The notes under the pieces: model-generated
What the model saw: the letters and a program-made list of their open reading frames with translations, nothing else
The model's database searches: none
What the model was told of the DNA's origin: nothing
Assembly: GCA_914767715.1 (NCBI GenBank)
Contig: OU612066.1
Coordinates: 4,965,001-5,029,000 of the forward strand
Source: Membranipora membranacea
Lineage: Eukaryota > Bryozoa > Gymnolaemata > Cheilostomatida > Membraniporidae
DNA: 64,000 bases
Direction of reading: 5' to 3'
Translations under genes and position numbers: made by a program
In this document: positions 21,989-30,550 of the stretch, in pieces
Layout of the letters: every line of letters starts with the position of its first letter
Numbering within the stretch: the stretch's first letter is position 1

Positions 21989-22816
21989 TTTTTTTAATTC
22001 ATCAATCAATCCTGTTTGTGAAGTTTATAATGAAGACTATGTTTATTGGTTCAAGTATCACCAAAGCACACCAATGACTCATAGTATAAGTACAAGGTAT
22101 AAATAAACATTCGCAAGAATATACCACATTACAAATAAGCAAGGCAAGTGGCAACCCTCTTAGTCAGGTTATGCCAATTCAAGAATGCCACAAAAAGACA
22201 ACCGCTTTGGGTTAAATCATTGACCTCTTTTCGAGATCTTCTTTTGAAGCCATACAAGGCATTGACCTCTTTTCGAGATCTTCTTTTGAAGCCATACAAG
22301 GCATTGACCTCTTTTCGAGATCTTCTTTTGAAGCCATACAAGGCATTGATCTCTTTTCGAGATCTTTTTATTTTATTTAGCCATACAGGGCATTGACCTC
22401 TTTTCGAGATCTTCTTGTGAGCCACACAAGGCATTGACCTCTTTTCGAGATCTTTTTATTTTTTAGCCATACAAGGCATTGACCTCTTTTCGAGATCTTT
22501 TTATTTTTTTAGCCATACAAGGCATTGACCTCTTTTCGAGATCTTTTTATTATTTTAGCCGTACAAGGCATTGACCTCGTTTCGAGATCTTCTTAGGAGC
22601 CACGTAAGGCATTGACCTCTTCTCGAGATCTTCTTTCCATTTTGAGGTTTGACTGATAGACTATAAGATGCCAGTATTTTCTTGAGCTGACACTTGTTGA
22701 CCGAACGTGTAGTTGGGAGCTCACTAATTACTCTGGCTTAGTTCTTAGATCTGAAACCAGAAAGGAATAACGAGAGCAACCCAGTAATGACGGAGGTAAG
22801 GAAGGGGTGGTGGTGG
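21989..22816 (-). repeat. Ngaro split direct repeat B2
   Basis: The 3' terminal repeat. It shares its outer 280 bp almost exactly with B1 but is much longer, because the 42-bp subrepeat is expanded to about ten copies and about 180 bp of extra sequence follows before A2. Confidence 0.85.
22221..22645. repeat. 42-bp tandem repeat inside Ngaro B2
   Basis: About ten copies of a unit beginning CATTGACCTCTTTTCGAGAT. The first three are near-perfect 42-mers; later ones vary between 41 and 48 bp, with a T/A-rich variable middle and a conserved GCCATACAAGG end. B1 has only two copies (23284-23370). Confidence 0.9.
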
Positions 22817-23058
22817 GTAGTTCACAGTCTCAAGGCTAGCAACCAAAGGATTGATGAGTTTAAGTCTCCCACAATTCAATACAAAGTGATCACATGACTT
22901 CCTTGTTGTCAGATCAGTACTTTATAAAACACGTTGGAGTTGTCGGGGCTTGTTGGGAGGGCCAGACGACTCTAACTATTGGAGCTGCGCTGAGTTACTT
23001 GAGCATTTGTTTTGGATTAATTTCAGTCTAAAAAACAACTTTAGGAAAGTTTGATTTT
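22817..23058 (-). repeat. Ngaro split direct repeat A2
   Basis: A 242-bp copy of A1, lying between B1 and B2 as the Ngaro arrangement requires. Confidence 0.9.
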
Positions 23059-23393
23059 TTTAATTCATCAATCAATCCTGTTTGTGAAGTTTATAATGAA
23101 GACTATGTTTATTGGTTCAAGTATCACCAAAGCACACCAATGACTCATAGTATAAGTACAAGGTATAAATAAACATTCGCAAGAATATACCACATTACAA
23201 ATAAGCAAGGCAAGTGGCAACCCTCTTAGTCAGGTTATGCCAATTCAAGAATGCCACAAAAAGACAACCGCTTTGGGTTAAATCATTGACCTCTTTTCGA
23301 GATCTTCTTTTGAAGCCATACAAGGCATTGACCTCTTTTCGAGATCTTCTTTTGAAGCCATACAAGGCATTAACTATTCTCCATTTTGAGAAT
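23055..23393 (-). repeat. Ngaro split direct repeat B1
   Basis: Near-identical to the first 360 or so bases of B2 (from TTTTAATTCATCAATC on the plus strand), including two copies of the 42-bp subrepeat, then diverges after about 23370-23393. Confidence 0.85.
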
Positions 23394-23680
23394 TCTACAA
23401 ATCCCAGCGGATCTGAGTACGAGCAACGGTATTAAAAGTTGATCAGATAGAATTACCGACATTTTCTTGTGATGAGAAGCGTATATCCCTTCTGTTGTTC
23501 GGAAAGAGTGATGATCAGGACCGCTCACTCTTTCCTCTGGTTTTATTCTTAGCGAACTAAAATATATTACAATAAGAGCATGTTAGAACTAAAGGTTTTT
23601 TAGTCATTGTGCGAAAATCAGATGCCAAAAATCTGAGAACGCATTATCACCAATATTGCGTACTCTGATTTTCGCCACAA

Positions 23681-24565
23681 TTAGGGCTTAACATAGACAA
23701 GATACGCATTGGATTTCCAGCGGCCAAAAGCTTTGAGTTTGGCATCGGTTAAACCTTGGCCGGCATACCAAGTTGCCCCCCCTCGGCGAAATGAATGTAA
23801 GGTTAGTCTGGACTTGATTCCAGCGTCGGCCACACACCGTTGTAGCCAAGAATGGGCCTCAGCGCGTGAACAATGGAATAAGACAATGCTCCCTTCCTGC
23901 TGTGCGATGCCTGAATTGGCCGACAAGTATGATTGCAACAGTAGGACCGGGCAAATATCCAAAAAGAGCTTCCTTTCTACTGTTATTGTAGTACTCCCTG
24001 AGGAGTGCTTGAATGATGAGAAAGTTATTTTAATTTTTTTTCGTCTTACTCGGATAGACGATCTCCTTAGTTGATGTTCTGGAGTGGTACTAGTATGATA
24101 AACCTCCGATGGGCGTAACAATGCAAAGAATGACAATGCAAACATAGCTTTTATCATGAGTGCCTGTTGAGGGCTGAATAACTTATCTGCAGAGTTACAT
24201 ATTTTTTGGAGTTGTCTGACCTTTACCACATGGTTTGGGCTGATAGCTATTGAATCATTTCTGCGGCGCACACCCTTCAACAGTAACTGTAGCCTAGGGG
24301 TGTCAAAGCTAATTTCGATATAGTTAGAATTGCAATGATGACGGACTGCAGACAACGCAGATCGAATTGTACTGGCCTTCATGCCTTTCTTAGCAAGGTG
24401 AGCAACGTAAAGTTCTATAGTTTTAGCGGAAAACTTATCTTTTATTTTGTGTGCTCTTTACAGAAGTCTGATAGGCCTTTAACTGCCAAGCTGTACGATC
24501 TTCTTGTGGTGGGCGCGACTGAGTTGTGTATCAAGTTATCAGCTGTAGCCTGAAGTTCTTGCAAG
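23681..24565 (-). CDS. Ngaro tyrosine recombinase (YR)
   Basis: The intact frame 24382-23681 covers the catalytic core. The first catalytic Arg is in LLRPSE, the His and second Arg in HSFRRGG, and the Tyr in the C-terminal SNAYLVYVKP segment, so the R-H-R-Y set is present. Upstream, 24565-24383 encodes a core-binding-like N-terminal part (APTTRRSYSLAVKGLSDFC, then DKFSAKTIELYVAHLAKKG) in two different frames, so a one-step frameshift lies near 24450. YR integrates the circular DNA copy without target duplication. A 16-bp inverted repeat (23607-23622 with 23664-23680) sits immediately after the stop codon. Confidence 0.85.
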
Positions 24566-24585
24566 CCTGACAAAAGAAAGGTTTT

Positions 24586-25977
24586 TTAGTGTAGCAGCTT
24601 CTGTGACTTTATGCAGGCTGGGGTTAGATGGACAGGGATTTTGTATTCGGTGTTGCTGGCGTAAAAACTGATACCACAATCCAAATTTCTTGATAGCTTA
24701 TCTGCTATGACGTTCAAACTACCGGCTATGTGGCGCACTCGCAAAACAATATTGTGAGTCATACAAAACAAGGCCAAATCTTTCAGTAGGGTGTTGATCA
24801 TTTTCTCTTTAGAGAAGAATGTGTTGATCATGGCCACCAGAGCTTGATTGTCAGTCTGAATAGAGAGTATCGTATCACTTATCTTGTCGCCCCAGAGCTT
24901 AACGGCAATGTAGATGGGAATCAGTTCCAAGAGAGCGATATTCTGTTTTGACCACCATTCATCTTGCCAAACTCCGTTGAACCACCAGTTGTCGAACACA
25001 CATCCATAGCCAACCGATCCTGAGGCGTCTGATATGATAGAATGTGAGGCTTCCTGAGATCCTGCAAAAATGAATTTAAAGGGTTTTCCTTCCGGTTGAG
25101 ACAGGAAGGACCGCCACACACGCAGATCTGCACGAACGTTTTCATTTAATCTGCGCTGTGCCCACTTGTTTGATGATAGGATACCAGATAGGTTTTGGTA
25201 TAATCCCGCCAACAGCGCCTCTCCGGGTAAAAAGGTGGCACAAAGAAATGTGAGTTTACCAACCAGTTTCTGTATAGAGTGAACGCGGTGCCCCTTCTTC
25301 GCAATAAAGTTAGTAATTTCCCTTTCATACTTTTCTCTTTTTGACAAAGGCACAAAGAATGACAGGTGACAGCTATCGATAGCTGATGGCTCGACGCCAG
25401 TATCAAAAAGTCATCGATGTAATTGAACATTTCACAGTCTGGGTGGGTTTTCTCAAATAACCAAGCAAGGCTGTTTGATATGGCTTGGAATATAGCGCAT
25501 GATGTGCTCAGGCCCATGGGCAAACATATATCGATTAACAACTTATCTTCAAATTGCATCCCCAGATATCTCCAGTCTTCTTTGTTTATTGGGTAGCACC
25601 GATACGCATCTGCTAGGTCGATCTATGCCATGAAGGTTGGGGCCTTCTCTTTCTCTTGTCTTCTTGACAGCGATTCTGCCACCTGCATAACATTACAGTA
25701 GCTCACACCTTTAAATTCATTGGGAATATTATCATTGACAGATGTGCCATAAGGTTTACTCAGATCATGAATGAGGCGAAACTTTCCCGGAGTGCTCTTC
25801 GGAATAGCATATAAAGGAGCATATGATGCCATTGGTAGTGGTGAAGCATTGTATGGCCCTAAGATGCGACCTTGCTGCAGCTCACTGTTTAGCTTTTCAA
25901 TGACTATCTCGCGGTTCCTAGCTGGTTTTTTGTCTAGGGTTACATTATTGACAGGAATAGAGTCAATAGCTACAACT
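24586..25977 (-). pseudogene. Ngaro reverse transcriptase-RNase H, main exon, with stop and frameshift
   Basis: An acceptor-like TAG ends at 25978 and the frame follows with an RT N-terminus (KLNSELQQGRILGPYN), then the RT palm with YIDD at 25421-25410. An in-frame TAG at 25625-25623 separates FMA from IDLADAYR, where a sense codon is expected. Near 25365 the frame changes to the one ending at 24586. The RNase H domain shows its acidic residues in order: SDAS, LLEL, QTDNQ, and ADKLS near its end. Both breaks would stop a full product unless they are suppressed or are sequence errors, which is worth noting because the flanking repeats are almost identical. Confidence 0.8.
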
Positions 25978-26401
25978 CTACATTATGTGAAAGTTATGTG
26001 GTAAAAGGCACATCATAAAGCAGAGAAATAGCTTTGCAATAACATACAAAATAGAGAATGTTTCAATACATCAAATTGTAGGACGTATAAAATCAAGTAT
26101 GTTGGAAGAATTATTTACCTTATTAGCCTTATTAGCACACAGTACGTTACGTCAGCAGAGTTAAAGTAAAGGTAAATGTTTTGTATGTGACAATCTGCCA
26201 TGAGCTAATAGCTAGATGATGATCTGCTCCAGAGGAGCTCATGGCAAAGAGTGAAATCATTATGGTACATGTAGGCAGTGTACAATTGAACAATGAAGAA
26301 AGCTTTCACTATGCTATAATAGGAAGTTTTACATGAGATAGCTTTAGGATTTGTTTATGTGATGAGTCATAATGATCAGTCATGATATGCTATTTGCTGA
26401 C

Positions 26402-26541
26402 CCCGATGCGAAATCCCTTCTTGAAACCCGACACAATGAAGTCCCTGTTAGGATAGCCTTTTAAACAGTTCCACAATCTGTTGGAGCTGACTGGTGTTAC
26501 GATTCCCGCATCAGCTATTGATTTTACATTTTGCACTAATT
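26402..26541 (-). pseudogene. Ngaro RT upstream exon (FKKGFRIG segment)
   Basis: The frame reads from an acceptor-like TAG (26542-26543) through LWNCLKGYPNRDFIVSGF and KKGFRIG to a GT at 26401. This segment precedes the RT in DIRS/Ngaro ORFs, and its natural continuation starts again at 25977, about 420 bp away. The gap has stops and good acceptor ends, so a spliceosomal intron is likely. The simplest splice leaves the frames one base out of register, so either the exact junction is different or there is a small indel. Confidence 0.6.
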
Positions 26542-26798
26542 CTAAAAATAGAAATTGTAAATAATGTTAGCTATCATTAAATACAGTAGTCACAAGGTTG
26601 TCATTGAAAAAGGCAAGTGGGTGATTAGGACCTTCCGCACTCGCTGATTCAATTCTATTTTGTTCAGACTATCTATGCACAGACACAGCAGTATAATTGA
26701 ACTGAACTTGCTAACACAAAACATAGATAGCAGTCAACAATAAATAGTAAATAATAACATTGGTCACTGCACAATACAAACAGCTCTGGTGGCCATGA

Positions 26799-27791
26799 CT
26801 AGGCTTTCAGCCCACCATTCTTTGCACATTTAGAACTTCCGTGGCTGGGGCTTCCGCATTTTGAGCAGGTATGTGTAAATTTACAACCCGTCCGAGTGCA
26901 TTTGCTTTGGTTGAAGTACATGCAGGGTCTACCAGCATTGGATGGTTTGTAAGACGGTGCCCTGTGATGATAATGGCTTGCACTACTTGGGCCTTTAGCA
27001 TCCATGTGAGCTCTCTTCGACACAAACTCTGCCATATAACAGCCCCATGGTACCCGTGGGTTATCAGCCCTCATAAGTCGGAACCTTTTATCATATAAGG
27101 TTCCATCACAGTTTTGAAAAAACAGACGTTTTACTGTCTCGAGGTGTTTTAGCATTGATGGGAATTCATTGGGGCAGGCTTTACCTCTGATTGTCATGTA
27201 AACCAGACAACAATCAAAAAATCGGTTAAATGAAAAAATATCAGTCTTTTTTATGGTAGAGTCAAACTTTAATTGCCCATCTTTGACAATGAGGACCTGG
27301 TCCTTCTCTTGCGGGTTATCCGAGCGGAACAGCTTTGAGAGCTCTACATACTCTCCTTGTATAATTTTCAGTTTGATCTTACTTGGCACATGGCTAGTAT
27401 GGGGGGCATCTGACGCAAGTAAGTATGGAGTGTAGCTATTTTCAATGGCTGTCATAGTCATACCGTTGTTAGGTTGCAGGTCAACTGATGAGTCCGAGTC
27501 CTCCTCCAGGGACATCTGTACTGAGGGTATAGGCGTACGCTGAGCTTGACTGCTTACTTGAAGAGTTGTCCTCTCTTGATGAAAACTAGCCGAGGCCGTT
27601 GAAATCAGCTCTGTCACCGCTGGTGTTGTTAGCGTAGGTGGAGGGCTCCCTGACGGTCCTGATATCGGTCCCGGTCGCAGCAACCAACCATCATGATCCG
27701 GTCTCGACTTGGGTTGAGGTTCCAAACCCTGAGTTGTACCATCGGCTAAACAAATGGGGTTAATGGTGCAGCAAAGAAGATTTTTTATCAT
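26799..27791 (-). CDS. Ngaro gag-like ORF with Cys/His fingers
   Basis: 330 codons from an ATG at 27791. An acceptor-like TTTGTTTAG at about 27750 hints that translation may instead enter by splicing, reading ADGTTQGLEP onward. The N-terminal third is low-complexity (Pro/Ser/Thr). The middle is a helical capsid-like region (about residues 165-255), and the C-terminus has CMYFNQSKC, GCKFTHTC, SKCG and SKC, the CCCH/CCHC fingers usual in DIRS-order gag proteins. The frame is uninterrupted. Confidence 0.8.
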   Translation of the reverse strand: MIKNLLCCTINPICLADGTTQGLEPQPKSRPDHDGWLLRPGPISGPSGSPPPTLTTPAVTELISTASASFHQERTTLQVSSQAQRTPIPSVQMSLEEDSDSSVDLQPNNGMTMTAIENSYTPYLLASDAPHTSHVPSKIKLKIIQGEYVELSKLFRSDNPQEKDQVLIVKDGQLKFDSTIKKTDIFSFNRFFDCCLVYMTIRGKACPNEFPSMLKHLETVKRLFFQNCDGTLYDKRFRLMRADNPRVPWGCYMAEFVSKRAHMDAKGPSSASHYHHRAPSYKPSNAGRPCMYFNQSKCTRTGCKFTHTCSKCGSPSHGSSKCAKNGGLKA

Positions 27792-27803
27792 TTTTTTTTT
27801 TCA

Positions 27804-27963
27804 TCACTCAATATTTTCAGAAGTTGATTTTAGAATTTCGGTTTTTTTAACAATGGTTTTTAATACAATCTCCTTTACTGCACCTTCTTCAGCTCCTTGT
27901 CTGATTTGTTTAACAAATTTCTCGAGCTTACGCTTCTTTGCCGCCTGAACTTTTTTGCTTGCC
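27804..27963 (-). CDS. Ngaro small basic coiled-coil exon
   Basis: The sequence begins after an acceptor (TCTGTTATAG) and encodes a Lys/Glu-rich helical segment starting ASKKVQAAKKRKLEKF and ending STSENIE at a TGA. About 50 residues. It may be an upstream exon or small ORF of the gag unit. Its function is unknown. Confidence 0.4.
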
Positions 27964-28135
27964 TATAACAGAGAGAGAAATGGTGTTAGAGAACAACAAA
28001 GATATATGTCTTGTTCTAACAAGCAGCTTAATCGGCAGCAAATTCTTCAACTAGTGAGGGGCGATTAGGACCATCCGCACTCACAGTTTGAATATTATAT
28101 TATTGTTTGTTTATTTAATTCTAAAATCTTTCTAA

Positions 28136-28651
28136 CTATAATTTTTGTTGTTTACTACTAGGCTTGAAAAAAAGCAACACAGGTGACACAAGGTATTTAC
28201 AGGCCTTTTTATAGGCTTTGTCCGTCAGATAGACACCATCAGCCCTTAAAGTCATGTGTCGGTCAAACTTTTTTGACCATCTCCAGCCGACAATAACATT
28301 GTTTGAATGTCTGGTTATAAGGTCATTTAGTTCCGCCAAACTGTTCATATATTTAGTACATTGACGAGGAAAAACTGTCATAATTATCACTTTGGCGGCA
28401 AATCGGGTATACTGGTTGGCATAGCCCATCAAGTTAGCATACACGCTGCTAGGAGTGATCCCATCTCCCAGATCGTTAGATCCTATCGCTAAGATAATCC
28501 CGTCGTAGTGCTGTTGATTAGCTGGGACCTCTAAATAATTGGTCCGAGCTCCTCCGCGGCACCTAAACTCTACCGACAGGTTTCTTCTGCTGAAGTACAC
28601 CCCAGCTTGATCTCTCAGTCTTCGAGCATGTGAGTCCCCGATAACTAGTAC
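28136..28651 (-). CDS. Ngaro SGNH/GDSL-type hydrolase
   Basis: The frame starts just after an acceptor-like CTGTAG with VLVIGDSHARRL (block I, nucleophile Ser), followed by a Gly-containing segment (CRGGARTNY), IGSNDL (block III, Asn) and DGVYL near the C-terminus. In this family the last block is normally Asp-x-x-His; here the His position is Tyr (TAT). About 172 residues, with no ATG at the natural start, so the first part is probably joined by splicing. Ngaro hydrolases have been described, but their role is unknown. Confidence 0.75.
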   Translation of the reverse strand, partial: VLVIGDSHARRLRDQAGVYFSRRNLSVEFRCRGGARTNYLEVPANQQHYDGIILAIGSNDLGDGITPSSVYANLMGYANQYTRFAAKVIIMTVFPRQCTKYMNSLAELNDLITRHSNNVIVGWRWSKKFDRHMTLRADGVYLTDKAYKKACKYLVSPVLLFFKPSSKQQKL

Positions 28652-29254
28652 CTACAGGTAGTTACAGGCTTTCCAAATTAGTGTTAATTCAAGAATACAG
28701 AATTTCGGAATGACCCCATAATCCTTAGCGAACACCCAAATATCACTAAATCTAGTTAATCAGTTCACAAAATTGTTCCATTCACTGTTTCATTACCAAT
28801 CCACAGGGCCTATTATTTCCGCCAGCACCAGATAACAGCCAAGGACAAGCGAGTGGTAGTGGTAGTTTGCCCTAAACAATGAATTCATTCATTGGGCGGA
28901 GGTTAGGAAGTTTTATTTTTTTTCTTTTTTTTTTTTTTTTTTTTATTTTAAGGTGTGCCTTGGGACGTAATGACAATGAATGGTGAGTGAAATGATGAAG
29001 TGCCCAAAAGGAAGTAGGGAAGTCCAGGGCATATCTGTGATGTGCATTGTGGTACTCGTAAAGAAGCTTGTTATTGAACATAATATTATTATTTTGTTTG
29101 ATGTTCTCAGATTATGAGATCATTCCCACAGCAACATCAAATCACAGCTCAATATAAACAGTATGAACATTGACAAGGTTTAGCATACATTCTCATACTT
29201 ACTCTTGTAATTGAAGACATGTTCAAGAAGGTTTTTAGGAGCTGACAGAGACAA

Positions 29255-29496
29255 GTAGTTCACAGTCTCAAGGCTAGCAACCAAAGGATTGATGAGTTTA
29301 AGTCTCCCACAATTCAATACAAAGTGATCACATGACTTCCTTGTTGTCAGATCAGTACTTTATAAAACACGTTGGAGTTGTCGGGGCTTGTTGGGAGGGC
29401 CAGACGACTCTAACTATTGGAGCTGCGCTGAGATACTTGAGCATTTGTTTTGGATTAATTTCAGTCTAAAAAACAACTTTAGGAAAGTTTGATTTT
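29255..29496 (-). repeat. Ngaro split direct repeat A1
   Basis: A 242-bp segment, the same as 22817-23058 except for one base (GAGATAC here, GAGTTAC there). It forms the 5' end of the element. Just inside it (28914-28948) lies a long T-rich run. Confidence 0.9.
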
Positions 29497-30025
29497 CAGT
29501 GAGAACAACATTTGATTCTGTAAAATTTTAAGGAGCAGAATTAAAAATAAAATGGGTTTTCATCAGTAATTACAGTCTTTTCTAGTTTACTGTGATTTTC
29601 AGTTCGGATTATGCCTACCTGCCTGATCCTGTTGGATTTGATTTTGAGTTGCATTCTCACACATACTAAATCGTGGCATAAATGATGAAATTTTGTTACT
29701 GGTGATAGCTCGCAATAAGGATTTAAAAATAGGCAAGTCATAAAAAATGTTGAGTAAGCTTAACTGACACCTGTAAGTGGGACAGCGGCTTGGCCTGAAC
29801 CCGTAAGCATTGCAGTAGGGCACCTTCGGATTTCATGATACATGAATATATTTCGTGATTGTGTTACACGAAAATCTTCCCACAATAAGTATTAAAAATA
29901 AGCTCATTCAGTCCAGGCAGTTGTAGTCCTAAGCTCCGCTCCTCACACTCAAACATCAGGAGGATGAATCTCAAGCTGATCTCTGTATCCTGTCAAGCCC
30001 TGCTTGGTAGTTTTTTGAGAGAAAA
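29497..30025. other. Intergenic after the Ngaro 5' end; no gene seen
   Basis: No exon-like frame with good splice sites and no recognisable repeat. Confidence 0.4.
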
Positions 30026-30139
30026 GTGTAAAAAGCTGGATAAAAAAGTGTACAAAGCTGGATAAAAAAGTGTACAAAGCTGGATAAAAATGTGTACAAA
30101 GCTGGATAAAAAAGTGTAAAAAGCTGGATAAAATAGTGT
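30026..30139. repeat. 22-bp minisatellite
   Basis: About five head-to-tail copies of GTGTACAAAGCTGGATAAAA-type units, with A/T changes at two positions. Confidence 0.9.
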
Positions 30140-30269
30140 CCGGCCTTATTTAACATCGACATTTGATATGACATTGTTCAGTGAATATAATAAAGTATAT
30201 AAAAGAGTAGCCTAGCAGGTAATTTAACTAATCGTTGCGTCATTTTCCGCTCTTCCTTTCAGTTAATAT

Positions 30270-30550
30270 TTATATTTGATTGATGTATTCCGGGTAAGCT
30301 GCTTCATCATGAAATACACAAAATTTCTGAGGGTTTTTCAAATCATTAACGACAGAATCATACTGTTCGGTTGCTGATCCTGGCTTGTATGGTGCAGACT
30401 TCAGTCCTTTGCTCCCAAAGCAATATTCGCCAGTGATAACTCTGACTTGAATCATGTAGCGCTCCCTGTCTTCGTTTGGTTGTGAGAATTTGTCCTTGGA
30501 AGAATAATTTGCACTTGCTGCAAAGTACGAACCTCTTCCTAGTGCAGCTC
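30270..30550 (-). CDS. Orphan PARP catalytic last exon
   Basis: An open 281-nt exon with a good acceptor (TCTCTTACAG) and the same phase as the last exons of the two PARP genes. It encodes GAALGRGSYFAASANYSS, GERYMIQVRV-like strands and YPEYINQI before the stop, so it carries the catalytic Tyr part of the domain but not the WHG part. No upstream partner exon was found between 30551 and 33507. It could be a leftover of a deleted gene copy, or an alternative last exon for the gene at 33508-40843, whose exon 34085-34265 ends in the matching phase. Confidence 0.7.

Larger units (their letters stand above)
21989..29496 (-). mobile_element. Ngaro-type tyrosine-recombinase retrotransposon (about 7.5 kb)
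   Basis: Read on the minus strand: A1 repeat (29496-29255), SGNH hydrolase frame (28651-28136), coiled-coil frame (about 27963-27804), gag with Cys/His fingers (to 26799), RT-RNase H (26541-24586), tyrosine recombinase (to 23681), then B1 (about 23393-23055), A2 (23058-22817) and B2 (22816-21989). The A1-ORFs-B1-A2-B2 split direct repeats together with a tyrosine recombinase and no integrase are diagnostic of Ngaro/PAT-type DIRS-order elements, and a hydrolase frame is known from some Ngaro elements. A1 and A2 differ at one of 242 positions, so insertion was recent. RT carries a stop and a frameshift. Confidence 0.92.

Noticed and set aside
22129-22434. Repeat protein frame with RRSRKEVNALYGFK units
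   Set aside because: A by-product of the 42-bp tandem repeat, whose length is a multiple of three and therefore stays open in several frames on both strands.
22221-22645. CRISPR-like array
   Set aside because: The units are head-to-tail repeats without unique spacers, inside a retrotransposon terminal repeat of an animal genome.
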